64,000 bases of DNA from Doryteuthis pealeii (GCA_023376005.1 CM042138.1:98478776-98542775); one strand, 5' to 3'. Positions 1 to 14,800 are shown, counted from the stretch's first letter. Notes: a model not told the origin generated them from the letters alone. Made by a program: numbers and translations.

Positions 1-513
1 CCATGCGGCCCTCATGACATACATATGTAACCCATGCGGCCATAGAGGGCTACCCAGTTTGACATACCTGGTCTATAAAACAATCTTGTATAAACACTCT
101 TCCTTGACAAGACTTCTGAATGTAATAATGTTATTGATGTACCAGAATATAATTTTAATTTTATAGCCACCCTTACAACAATAGACAGTCTCATTCATTC
201 ATTCATTCATTCATCTTATGGCAGCTGCCCAAACAACCCAAAACTGAAATATGTTTTATCTTATGTAAACAAATTTTTTAAATCAAAATTTTTCACTCGT
301 TTTTGATCTTCCCAAAAGTTATTTGAGTAACAGCATCTTAGATTATTTAATCCTTAGTTTCTACAATAAAGTTAATACCAAGTTTATAAAAAAAACTTTT
401 TAACAATGAGACTATGTGTGCATGAACCATTTTTTCTTTTTTTATAAAATTTTCACTTTTTGACATTTATATTTAAAAAACGGTAAAGTTCAAAATTTGT
501 TTTATCCCTACAG
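1..513. other. Upstream intron end, no gene seen
   Basis: AT-rich sequence with a short (ATTC)n run at 190-213 and a duplicated CCATGCGGCC near the left edge. No coding exon recognised. Confidence 0.5.
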
Positions 514-577
514 AAACCTATGCATATTGAACTGAAACATTTTATGGGAATGATGAAATATTACAGACCAAATAAAA
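514..577 (+). CDS. TPCN1: TPC exon a: linker after domain I
   Basis: Acceptor CTACAG, donor GTAAGT. Reads KPMHIELKHFMGMMKYYRP, which aligns with the 'F.GLMRFYKPRMS' linker segment of vertebrate TPC1. It starts in phase 0 and ends in phase 1. It is the first exon I can identify; earlier exons lie outside the window. Confidence 0.82.
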
Positions 578-2816
578 GTAAGTAATATTACATATCTATA
601 TAATAGTCATCTAGCTTTTCTATGTCTGTTACTGTAAGACAACAAAAATGGCACATCATAGTGAGATTTTTATTTGAGCAATAGTGTTAAAATACTCTAA
701 ATTAGAGAATAAAGCAATTTCTAATACCTTCTAGTTATTTGTAGTATTTGTACTCAAGACTATGACTAGAGTAGAGTATAAATACACCTGCACAAGCTGA
801 ATCACTGACCTTCATAGACTAGAGATATTTATCACATATCCCAATTATGCAGGTCATACACAGGTCATAATATGGGACCACCCACGAACCAAAGCTCATG
901 GTATGAACTAGAGAAGGCAGCAAGAAGCATTAGCTTCATTATGAACTCGGATAAAACAGAGTTCATGTGTTTTAAACAAGATGGAGACATCTCCACACTG
1001 GATGTTAGACCTGGAAATTAGTAGACCAGTTCACATACCTACGTAGTAATCTCATCTACAAAAAGTGATGCAATATATGCATAGGAAAGGCATGGACTGC
1101 TATTGACAGAGTATTGATCATACGGAAATCTGGTCTTTCTGATAAGATAGAATTCTTCCAAGCTACTACTGTATGGCTGCACCACTTGGACTTTAAAGAA
1201 ACTATTGAAAAAAAAAAAGTTAGATGGGAACTACACAAGGATGCTGCATGTTGGCTTGAATAAATCCTGAAAGCAGCACCCCACAAGAAAACAGTTGTAT
1301 GGCTGATTATCTCCTATGACACAGACCATCAAAGTAAGGTGAACAAGATATGCGGGATGCCGCTGGAAAAGTAAGGACAAACTTTTGTAAACATATCCTC
1401 AGAGTCAAGCCCACAAACAGAATACAACATGACCAAAAACTGAGTAAAGTATTCAAAATGCCATCCACTGAAAGTAAGAGTAAAAGAACAATGAAAAGCA
1501 GTGGTACAAGGGGAAATAGAAAAGTCAGGTATGGCTGATCATGTATGGAAGGAAAAAGAAAGCCATCTACCATTGTAGCATAAAATTAAGATGATAAATA
1601 GGAAAGAACATTGGAGAAGATGTCTCAACCCCTCGGCATGAGCAGGATGTGACACACGGTCAATTTCTTACGCGGAATTTAACAGGTTTGAATTCAGAGT
1701 TTTCCTTCTCCTATACTAGTTACCTAGCCAAGGTTAAAAAGCCTAGCCTGTCCTACTATTCATCCATAGCTGGAGAAGAATAGTTGGATTCATACCTTTC
1801 CCAAAGGTATTAGCATTGTTAAATGCAAACAGCCTCATCCAGGATTTGAATTTCCTACAACGATAACCATTACACCATGACTACTTTTTGGTACCACTGA
1901 TCCCAAAAAATTAATTTAACCTTTTCAATTATTGCATAATTCACAGGTATGTTATGAATTGATATAAGCATTAATATTAATATTTTTTATTATATGTATA
2001 ATAAAAGATATAAAATTCTTATCCTGTATGTTTGCTAACTACAATTATATACATATAAATTTTGTTTTTTCTGTTTACATGTAGAAATTTATATGAAGCT
2101 AAGAAAAAAAAAACTGTATTAAATAAATTTTGATTGTTTTTGCATTACAAATTTAAGATAATACAGAATATTTTTTTTTCTTCTTCAGGTCGTAGAGATA
2201 TCTATCTCATGTTCAAAGGTATGAATATCCGCAAAACTGGTTCCTTGAATCTGGAAGAATTTTTTAGCCTCTACCAATATTGCAAATTAAAATGGAGGGT
2301 AAGTTTTCAAATGAAACTCAATTCAAGAGGAATGACATATTTTCAATTGTAAATCTAAAATAGAAAAATTTTCTCACCGTTTGCTTCCTCCAGCTTCCGT
2401 TTAATGCTTTAAAAAAAATTTTTTTTTATTGATTACCAAGTAACCCAAAAAAGGGTTCATATGCTGTAAAACAAACTAATGATTACCAAGACTTTAAAAT
2501 AAAGATTTTAAAAGATTTTTAAATTCTTGATAAAATGTACAATTTTTTCAGCACGTAGAAGTTGAATAAGTTGAAAAGTAATTACTAAAAATAAAGAAAT
2601 TACATCAGTAGAAGAAAAAAAAATGTATCCTCTCTTCAATTTGTTCAGAATTTACAAATCTAAAATAATTTTTCTTTTTTTTATTATTTTATTCATTTTA
2701 GATTAAAAATGATGATACTATTTGGTCTACAGATTTTAAACCACCATTTAACGCTTGCTTCAGAGGTAAGCTTTTGTCTGTCTGCTTATCTTTCATTTTT
2801 ATGTGGGTATCTATAA

Positions 2817-2857
<41 letters not shown>

Positions 2858-5800
2858 ATTCCTACTTGCATTTTTATACTTTTCCTAATCTTCACACTAT
2901 AAAAAGAATTGACAAGAATAATTTTATATTCTCTTTCTAATCAATCATTGAAACAGTAATACATCTTATTGGTAGAAAAGAAAACATAATTTTCGTCCAG
3001 AAAAAAGGAGGAAGAGATAACCAGTGTGAACTGCTATAGTCTGAGCATTTAATTCATCAAATGTAAATATACCATCTTTTAACCTGTAAGTTATTTACCC
3101 AGTCAGTTTATCTATAAGCAATTACTGCAATTGGCTTGTCAAATTTAACTACTATGGGTTTTTCTTTCTTACCATTCTCTCTGCATACTCTTGGATCCTC
3201 TTTCAATCAAACACTGCATACCACTCAAACTGTTCTTATTACTTTTACTCTCCTTTGTATAGACAGGCAAAAAATGTCAAATCCTTATATCAGTTACTTA
3301 TTGTGGTTAGGAGTGGCCACCAATAAAAAGATTCAGTGTTTTGAAAAAATTGATATAATTTTGTAATTAATAATTTGACCAATTATCTTTCAAATGATCT
3401 CAAATTTTAGCAGCACATGGAGAAACAACTCAAAATTCTATGTGAAATGTTTTATTTCTTTTCTTTTTCTGGTATAGAAATGCCATTCACTGGGGAAAAA
3501 AAAGGTGTTTAAACATTAAGCATAGAATTTTGAGTTGTTCTACACTTGCTGTTAAAATTTGAGATCATTTGAATGAGAATTGGTCAAGTTATTAGATTAT
3601 AAAAATGATATAAATTTTTCTGACACATCTTGTGCATCTCAAATGGTATAAAACTTTTTGAAACACTCAAACACTTTAAATATAGATATTTAACACAATT
3701 GTATTTAAAAGCAAATAAAAATTCATATTTAGTTTTATATGGAATGATATATTTGTGGCTAATTTCTTATGAAATTTGTGATGTTTTGATCAGAAAATTT
3801 TATATAGGATGGTCCGAATGTCTTGTCACCCTTACATATTGTTTTAACTTTCATTATTTTTTGTTTTAATAATAATAATAGTAATAATTTTCTATTTCTT
3901 TACCTCTGGTTTATTTCATGTAATTATAGTTGATTAATTAAGAGACATTTTGGTGTGGGTTGACAAGGCCCTCGAACCACCTTGTAGATTAAAAAAATCT
4001 TTTAAATTTACAATTTTTAAATATTTTAAAACTTTTAAATATGCAATTTATTAGATTGTTAACTGTTTATTAGCTTGAGTTATGATTACAATGACTTTTC
4101 TCTTTTTTTTATGGTAACTAAAAATGACTTATAATGTCTTATTTAAAAGTAAATGCATTTTATTAAGACTGAAATCTCCAAAAATAATATTAATGAATTA
4201 CATAATTAATTTTCATAGTAATAAGATAAGAAATTTTGTTGACTTTGTTGTCATTTTGATAACTTTGAACATTTATGTTGATTTCTTTTAAAAATCTTTA
4301 TATCTATTAGCAAATATATGCACCCTCCAGGTGCAAGTATTTCAGTTTTAATATAATAAAATATCATATTAAATTAGGCTAATGAAAATGAATAAGAATG
4401 CAGATAATAAGATTTGGAACAGAGGGGGTATAATCGAAAAATAGAACAACTTTGAAACTAACTCTTCCATCATTTTCCATTACTCCCGTCTTTCATTGGT
4501 AAATTTTCCTAATTTAACTATTTATAGTTATTTCTTCTTGTTAATGAATTTCTTTCAAGATTTATCCCCGAGATTGTTGCTCATATTCAATAAGAAAAAA
4601 AACCAAACAATTTGAAATCCATAATACTAAGCATATATTTATTAAAATCAAATTTTTAAAATCAATATGCAAATTAGCCTTCCCATTTGTACTGTAAACC
4701 GCTCTTTTGTTGTATATTTAAATACAATTGCATGTTATTAGTATGTAAATATGGTCAACAGTCTTAATGATGTAAAACAATTTTATTAATAATCAAGGTT
4801 TAAATAAAAATAATATCATGGAGAATGTGATGTAAATAACAAAAGGAATTGTGATTTGTATAGTAAAATAGTTTCGGTTACAGACAGAAAAACACACAAT
4901 CTCCATTATAATAAGATGTATATTAGGTATGGCCAAAATTTCACAAATACGGAAGTATTATGCTGACTGGGTAGTCTTATACCACTAGCAGTGGTTTACC
5001 TTCTTTCATGCCGCTGCGAATATTGTATTTTGTTAATGTTATAAAGATTCCATTTAATTTCCAACCTCCGTTTGGTTATTTCTCATTTAGTTACCTTTGT
5101 TAGGTTACAACAGTTTAAAGAAAGAGAGATTGTTGTCATACTGAAATTTTGGCCATACCTACTTTATATCTCACAAAAGATTTAAAAGATAACAGGGTAA
5201 TTCCATGTCAAATCATCCAGGCCATTTCACCACCCCCTTCAATTTTTCACTATGTTAAAGTTAGACAATACCCAAATTTGAGCTTCCAATTCAAAAAATT
5301 AGACCAATATAATCCTGATAATTTCTATTGAAATCTGACAGTTATTTTGTTCCATATAGTCCTTATTCAATGACTGAATTGAAACACTCAAAACATAAAA
5401 ATGAAAAATTTTAACTGATGTTGTAACTTCACTTGTGAGCAAAAACCAAACTATTTTTGGTACAAATAATGGTACAAATAATAATTTAAAGAAAATTTTT
5501 TTTATATGCAGTGCCACATTGCGATTTTTGCACTTATTGATCTTGCTATGAAAAAATCAAATTATTAATAACTTAAAAAGGGTTAATTTTATGCCTATTT
5601 TGATCATATTTTTGGATTCCTCAGGCCAAAAAGCTTCTACAAACCAATTTTTAGGAAGAGGGAAGCTCTAGAACTCATTTTATAGACAAAAATAGATTAC
5701 AAAATGTCGCCATTCGCCCCCCTCAAATTTTTCAAGTTTAAAATCAACATAACTCGGCCAATATTTGGAATTGGAAACTCCAATTTGGGGAATTGTCTAA

Positions 5801-8800
5801 TTTTAACATAGTCCACACCTGTACAAAATTTCAGAAAAATTGAAGGGGTTGGTGACAATTTTACTTTTTTCTAGATGATTTGACATGGAATTACCCAAAA
5901 GTTAAAGAAAGACATCAGTGATTAACATTTTTGAATGCATGTATTATTTTTGTTGTAATCAAATTTTAAAATAAATTTAAATTCATCTTTTAGATGTCAT
6001 TGAATGCTTGATTTTTTTTTTTATCATTAATTCTTTTTTTAAATTAATTTTTCAGGCTTGTATAGATTGGTGACCCATAAATGTTTTGAATATTACATTT
6101 GTAAGTAAAATATTTATTCACTTACCATCTGTAATTTATCTTTTTCTTTCTATTTGATTAAAAAAAACATGCTTTGCATTTTTTTCTTTTTCTGTACAAA
6201 TAGATCACTGATCTATTCCCAAGTTTATAAGAGATACTAAAAGAACCGTTTTGTTTATTCTATATACAAAAAACTATCTTTGATACTAGATAACCCATAC
6301 TGCATTTTTTTTCCCTTATATTTAATGTATTCGTAATCCATTAAGATAAGAATGCCCTTGTAATGGCCCCTAACCCAAGTGTTTCATCGAATCTAAAAAA
6401 AAAAAAAAGAAAATGACCCACATGTATCATAATTTCCAAAAATAATTTTTCTTATTTTGACACTTAAAACTAGTGGGTCTTAATTCCCAGCTATCCTCTT
6501 TCTATTCAGTAGCAGATTCCACTTTCCATTAGAATTATAATCCAGATGTTTTATGGGGTGGGGGAGCAGTCCCCGTGGCATAGTGGACTGCAACATCATA
6601 GTAAGCAAGTTTCAACTACAGTTTGTGCTATTACATTTACTTTTGAACTAATATCCTTGGGAAAGGTATGAACTCCCCCCCCCATCTATGGGTTAAATAG
6701 TACCACTACTGTTCTTCTACAAGCATAGCTTTGGCAATAAATAACCCATGAAATTTAATATGCCATTAAACAAAAAAACACAGATGTTTTATACATTTTA
6801 ACATCACATGATTAATAAATGATGCCCATTAAAATGCTGTACTTTGAATGCTAATCTCACAAGCCATTAAATGTAACTTTGTTCTTTATTGATTGTTCTA
6901 CAATTATAGCTTTTTAGAAGAGAAAATGTGAAAACTAGTTTAGTGGATTGTTTATATATTTATTATTATGTATTGCCCCAGATAATAATTTGGAAAATTT
7001 GCCAGATTGGCTTTCACATCTTCTCTTCCATTTTGTTGTATATTTTATCCACATTTATTCACATTAACCTTGTGTTAAAGATGGTTTCATTTAATTAATA
7101 TCTAACCTAATAAAACTTATGATGAAACTTATAAAAAAAAGAAATTATACAAATCCCTGATATCTAACAGTATTTGATCACTTTACAAAAAAAAAATCAT
7201 AATTATTTATTTATGTCTCCTTGGGCATCTTCTCACATCAACCTTGAGCACCTTTTTGATCTCCATCTTTCCAACACACGTGGGCATGCCTACAAAGTCA
7301 GAAAGCAGCACAGCTCACATGACATTCGGAAACATTTTTTCACGCTCAGAATTGCGGAGACATGGAATAAACTGCCCGCGTCTGTTGTAGGCTGCCGAAG
7401 CACTGAATCTTTCAAAGCCTCCATGCTTCCTGTAGTCCACCGACACTATACCTGATGCCACTCTCCACATACATGTGCACACACGCGCACACATACATGC
7501 ATATTACTACTGTAAACTGTTCATGTTCCTGACACTACATTATTCTGTGTACTTGACATGCGACTTTGATGAGTTGTGGTGCACCTGAGCACTGTACACA
7601 ATAAATTTCATTATTATTACTAGCAAATATATGCACCCTCCGGGTGCGAGTATTTAAATTTAAATGTAATAAAATATCGTATTAAATTAGAAAGGCTAAT
7701 GAAACTAAATAAGAATGCAGATAAAAATATTTGAAACAGAGGGGGTATAATCGAAAAGCAGAACAACTGAAGCTTACTCTTCCATCACTCTCGTCTTTCA
7801 TTGTTTTTTTTAAATTTAAGTATTTAGTTAAAAGAGGAAGTAAAGAATAAAATGACTTGTTAATGGATTTCATTTTAGATTAATTGAAGAGATTTTTGCT
7901 TATATTCATTAAAATAAAACCAAATAGTTAGAAATCAATAACACTGAGCACATATTTATTGAATTCGAGTTTTTAATATCAATATGCAAATTAGCCTTCT
8001 CGTTCACACTGTAAACCACTATTTTGTTGTATATATAAATATAATTGCATGTTGTTAGTATGTAGATATGGTTAACAGTATTAATAATGTTAAACAATTT
8101 TATTAATAATTGAGGTTAAAATAAAAATAAAATCATTGAGAATGTGATTTCAATAACTAAGGGAATTGTGATTTGAGTATTAATATAGTTTTGGTTACAG
8201 ACAGAAAAACACACAATCTCCATTATAATAAGATTAAAAAACCTTTAAAAAAAAAAAAAAAAAGAAGCTTTTCACAGAACATATACAATATTAATACAAC
8301 ATGTAAATGCAGATCAAATTCTCTTAAGTTATTCATCTGATAGTTCCCAAAAATACAAACATTTTTACTTACCATTATTTCTGAAAACATCCAATTTAAT
8401 GAAACTTCTTTCTTTTTTTTTAACACTATTGCTGTTAAGTAATTTTTTCCAAAAAATATATTACTCTATTTGCAAAATCAAATTGGTTCATAAAATTTTG
8501 AAATTTACCTTGACAGTAAATTTCCATTTCAAGTAGAAATATTTAAAAAAAATGTCTACCATAACTAGAAATTACATTATTTTGAAAGTTTCAATTACAC
8601 CATCTCTCATTCTTCTTTCTAGTAAAGTAGTTAATCCTTATTGCTCCAATCTCTCTCTGTAACTGTAATCTTTTACATCTTTTTTATTAGTTTTGTCACT
8701 CTTCTTTCTATATTCCTTAGTTGCTTCTCTTTGATTTTATCAAATTTAATTATTTTCTCTTTGGATCTATCAATATAAGAATATAAAACATTGTGGCTGT

Positions 8801-11800
8801 TTTGTAAAAAATTTCAATTTTTCTCCTTGGTGAATTAGTTTTACTTATATTTCAGATCTTACCATTGCTGGTAACTTTGTCTGGATCCTTGTAGAAACTG
8901 TGCAACTCTCAGGTAAATCACTTTGGATTCTATATTCTATAGATAATGATACCAATAAGGTGTGTAGTTTCTTTCTGACCCCCTAAAGTATGATAGATAC
9001 CATAATTATTCATGTTTACCCCTACCTCAAAATTGAGCTATCCACCCTCCCCTGGTCAAAAAAACCCCAACCCAAACCATATCTTCTATATAATATGCAC
9101 TGACTTGTTAGAATTTGTAACAACTAAATCTAATGTATTTCAATTTTTATCTGGTTTGCATTGATTAGAAAAAAAAATTTATACAATTTACTTATGTTTT
9201 GAAACAAAACATTTATGCAGTATTTAGATCAAACACATGGATCATCATCATGTCGCGCAAGTAGCACGGATATCCAAGACAATCTCTCGCCAACCTTCCC
9301 TATCATTCATTGCCCCTGGGAGGTCTTCTGTGCAGCATCCAGCATCCTCGCATAGTTGGTCAATGTAGGTCCTTGGGGGCGGCCCACATTAGCATGTCCA
9401 TGTGTTGGCTTCCACAGGAGAACGTCGCTTATGAGCTTGTCCTTGCTTCTTCAGCAGTGTCCTGCATGCCTAGTCCATCTCACTTGGATAGTTTGTGAGA
9501 TGAGGGCAGGTGGCATTACAGCTATTTCCTTGTGGGGTGCTGTTTCCACGACTTGTTCAAGACTGCACGCAGCATTCTTGTGCAGCTCCCATCTAGCTTA
9601 TTCTCACACTAAGAAAGGTAAGAAGCAGATGATATCCCACACAATGCTGATGACCTCGCACTTCTTGCAGATACACCAGCACAGGCTGAGGCACTACTAC
9701 ATAGCCTGGAGGAGGCAGCAAAGAATATCGGCCTCTATGTGAACTCTGATAAAACTGAGTTCATGAGTTTCAAAAAGAAAGGAGACATTTCCACACTAGA
9801 TGGTAAGCCTCTTAAGCCAGTAGAACAATTCACATACCTAGTTAGTTAAAGCGACAATTCTTTCAGGCTGTGGTTATATCAGTACTGCTGTATGGCTGCA
9901 CCACTTAGACCCTAACGAAGCGCCTTGAGAAGAAACATATGGATATGTTCACACAAAAATGCCACAAGCTTGTGGTGAAAATAAACTCCCACTAAGAAAA
10001 ACGAATTATAAACACACATTCCAGTGGTTATTTCTCTGTAGTAAGTTGGCAGAGTGGCCTATTATTGGTATCAGCCATACAGCAAGCGAGTCTATCCCCT
10101 TTTTACTAGTGCTAGACCAGGGAGTTTGTTTTTGCCGAGGTACAGCACCACACCTACCGTCAGCTCCCCACTTTACCGCACAGATCAGATTACCCTATCT
10201 GTGCTACTCATATGCTGTGTTGGCGAGGATCGGTATCAAACCAGGAACCTTGCAATTTTCTAGGCAGTTGATCTACCGACTGAGCTAAACTATAGCGGTT
10301 TAAAAGAAAAGTATTTGTTACACATTAGTTAGTTTGTATCATAGATACAACTTATATTTGGTGATACCTTCCTGAATATGGTGATGCATGTAGCTGGATT
10401 AAAAATTAATATTTAGTTCTTGTCTATGATATGCTTTGTTTTTAGAGTTAGAAACAATGTACTAATGGGTTACTGTAGTCATATTACCAAAACTTTCAAA
10501 GGAGTGTGCATCTAAAGGCTTGCTCTGGGCGCCAAATCATCTTACACAGGCCCTGTAAATGTGTTACCATGACAGGTTTATTAAAGTTGATGTAAATTGA
10601 ATATAACAGAATAATGATTATCAGGATAGATTGATAATGCATGCATATCCACGAGGTCAGCACTTAGATGACTGAACGAGTCTAGAGATTTTAGCAACTT
10701 TTGATTAATATGTTTTCAGTCTGGTATTCTAAATAAAGCATATCTTGTTACCCACTTAGCCTACCAGATGAGATTTTGATCTTTGTCAGTTTGTCTCTCT
10801 TCTGTAAACTATGATCACGTGCTTACTATGTGTCAGTGGATCTTAGAACAGTGGTTCTCAACCAGAGGCCATAGGGCCTACTAGGGACCATATAACATTT
10901 TTTTTTATCCAGGTAGGTAAAAAAATATTTAATCATTATAATACAATATGATTTTAAACATCGAATGACTATGGGAGTCCACCATAGTAAAATAAGAATC
11001 AAAGGGGGGATACATAGGTAAAGAAAAAAAAACTGCATCCCCTGCTGAAGAGTAAAATACTCCCCCCCCAAAAAACAAACCTTAGTATGACACTAAACTG
11101 CATCTGGTGGTTAGGCTCCTGTTCTGGAGCCTTGGAGAATGTGGAGTCACCCTTTCAGTGCCATTACTTCCATCTCCTCTCTGACCCAGAGTAGTAGGAT
11201 CTATTAGGGTCCCATCTATACATCAAATAGATCTATTTGAAAATTGTCAGTACTAGATAGGAATGATTGAAACCATATAACTGTGTACAAACAAATTATT
11301 AAATAGGAATAGTTACTTGATACCATATAATTATGTGCAAATTATTTGTATTCAAAATAGTTATTTGAAACTATAATTGTTTATATGTATTTACCCAAGC
11401 CCTCTGGAGAAACTGAATGTGACACAAGGTCGACTCTAAGTGGAATTTAACAGGTTTGAATTCAATTTTCCTTCTCCTAGACTGGTTGCCTAACCAAGGT
11501 TAAAATGCCCAGTCTACCTACTATTTAACCCTAGCTGGAGAGAAAAGAGTTGGATACATATCTTTCCCAAGGGTATTAGTGCTATGTGAAATGCAAACAG
11601 TCTCATACAGGATTTGAACTCACTTCACTGTGTTCATTTCCTATGATGATAACCACTACATGAGAGCGTCCTTAAATTGTTTACATATGATTATTATCAT
11701 TAGCTACTTGAAACCGTAAATTAGTTGTAAAAAGAAAAGACTGATTTTGGCACTAAGTAACCTAAGAATGCCATAAATCTAACCAACATAAATGTTCTGT

Positions 11801-14800
11801 CACCAGCATGTCAGAAATTTGGTGTAGAAATTTGGTGTAGAGTGAGAAACCAGTTGTTACATAATCTATGCGGTTGCATAAGATTATTGTCAATCCCCTG
11901 TATTTCTAAAGGGATGGCCCTTTTCATACCGTGGGTGGGACTTTCCATGGAATAGTACAGAAAGCCCGCCAAATTACGTGAAGTCACGTGGGACCTGGTT
12001 TGGTCCTCAGTTTTCAGTTAGACATCGGGCAGATAAGGTCTTTCTGCCTTAGCTGAAGCTCACTGCATACGCGCGCTATGTTAGTCAGATATTTAGTTAC
12101 ATGAAATGTATAGTTAAGGAAATAAAAAGCTTAAGAAATTAACAGTCTTGTGATTAATGAACGTCTTGGTAACAAGACTGATTTAAGAGAAGAAATGAGT
12201 TAAGTGCGACCGACAACCAAGACGAAGTCACCAAGACGAAGCCCAAGATGTTAGAAGAAGACGTAAGATATCAAGACCCCAGAAGAAGAATAGAAGTAAG
12301 AAAGAACTAAAGAGAAGGGTATACAACACAGTTTTAATAAAAGAGAATTGATAAAAAAGATAATTGTCCCTGTTTAACATGGTTGACATCCCTTAAAACC
12401 AACCAACCCTAAAAGGATGATCTTAGTATCCAGTTAAAATTAAAGTGTCTATTTTTTCTAATGTATTCATTTGTTGTATTTTTTTTTTTGTAGTTCAAAA
12501 TATGGATGTAAAAAAATATAATTTTCCAACCACAGGAGCAAGCATTTTCTTTGTATATAGTAAGTATAAACATTATAAAGTGTATGTTTGTTTATGTAAA
12601 TGAAAAATATTTTTGATTTTCTTAATGTGTAAAGTAGAAAGACAATGTACAGTCTTATCACTTGTAGCATGTAACATCTGGAACAATAAGAGTCTTTATT
12701 AAGGTCTTTCTTTATATATTCAAGATAATATGGAATTGAGTGAGGGTCAATTTCATTTTTATTTCTTGCTGACCACAAAGATGGTTTGTATTATTTGGAT
12801 TATTCTGACTATTGTCCTTATCTTTATTGTTATCTGCACAATGTTTCAGCCGATGTACCTTCTGGCCTTCTTCAGGTATTTCTTGTCGGAATTGGAGAAC
12901 CTTTTCAACCTCGGGACCCTCCCCTCCGAACTTGGGAACCCCCTCTTTGAACTTGGGAACCTTTACTGAACCTCGAACCTAACCCTTCATTCAATCCATG
13001 GAGGTTGACTATTCTCATTCCATTAACTCTGACTGGGTACAAGTGTTAAGCTGTGTTAATTATTCTATGTAAACTTTCTCCCTTGACCAGGATTGAACCT
13101 GCAAACAAGATATTAATGTCATTTAGAATTTTCCTGAGTTTGAGGAGGTTCCCGAATCTGACAAGAAAAACCTGAAGAAGGCTGCTGGGCACATTGGCTG
13201 AAACGTGTAGATATCAATAAAAATGGGGACAATAGTTTGAATAATCCAAATAATCAAGCCTCATCTCAAAAATTCAGAGAAATAACACAAAGATGGTGTT
13301 ATATTAAAAACTGAACCTGGTAACATAGCATAGTTCTTATATACACACCTCTGTGTTATGGGTCTAGAGGTCCAATTTCTTGCTAACCTCAAAGATGGTG
13401 TTATATTAAAAACTGAATTTGATAGCATAGTTCTGATATACAGACCTCTGGTTTATGGGTCCAGAGGTCCATAGACTGGAACTACCCTTTCAACCAACTG
13501 TATTTTCTGTATTCAGATTTATTTTCTCTGGGAAAATTTGTGGCTTCCCTAAAAAAAACTTTTTTTATTTATTTTTAAATAGGCAAACAGCTTTTCTACT
13601 TGTTTAATGACATTTTGTAGCTACTGCATTTTTAAGCGGAATTTTGTGATTAGAGAAGAAAATTTGTTTACGTTTTTTTTTTTTTTTTCTTTTTTTCTTT
13701 ATTTATTGACTCTGCTTAAATATTTGCTTTTTATTTTTATTTTTTTACAGTGTATGTGATAGAAGCTTGTCTCAAGATTCTTGGCAAAGGACCAAAGGAA
13801 TATTTCACCACTGGATGGGATTTGTAAGGACCAAACAATGAAAATCTTTATTATAGAATTATTGGAAGGAAGGCTGCTCTTATCATTTTCACTGTTGTCT
13901 GCAATTAGAAACAATCAAACAATTTAAACTTGAATGAATATATTTTTATCTGAATTTCAGAATAAACACTGATTTATTCAGACTAGTTACCATCTTGATT
14001 ATTGTAGTTAAATGTTTTAGGCATTGTACGCTCCAGCCTTTTTCAGGTATCATCATAGTTGGTAATCTAGGAATTTTAAACTGAATCCTTTATTCAATTT
14101 ATGAACTAACATAAAGATGATCATATGAGAGCCTAGTGGGCAAAAGTTTCAATTAAAGTGTATGTAGTTACCTGGTAGTCATGAGTTCAATCTCTGTATT
14201 GGGTGATGCAATGCATTATGCCTCAGTTGAATAGATGAACAAATAACATTACAAGGACAAATTAACTAGAAAGACACATGATAACCCTGATGCATTGGGA
14301 ACAGTCTACCTCAATGGATTGAATAAAAGGTTTGATTGAAAATTTCCAGAAAGTTTCCAACTATGAAATACACCAGAAGAATATAGGTGGGTACAATGGC
14401 CAAAACATTATATGACATTATAAAACCAAGATAACTTTACTAGACAAAGTATATTAAAATATTATTTAAATAAATATTTATAAAATTGATATTTTTACAC
14501 ATAAAAACAATGTTTCTTCATCTTTTCTCTTTCTGGATTATAGTATCTTGTCTGATATACTCTGTATCTTTTATTCTAAATTAGAATGCATTATATAAAT
14601 TGAGTTCACATGAATAAGGGGGGGGATTCTCCGTGATGTAGTGACTCCAGTCACACTATTATGTTCACTTTTGGATTAATACCTTCGGGAAAGGTATGAA
14701 TCTCCTTATCTCCCAGCTATGGGTTAAATAGTACCATTACTGTTCTTCTACAAGGATGGTTTTGGCATTAAATAACCCATGAAGATTGATATGCCATTAA

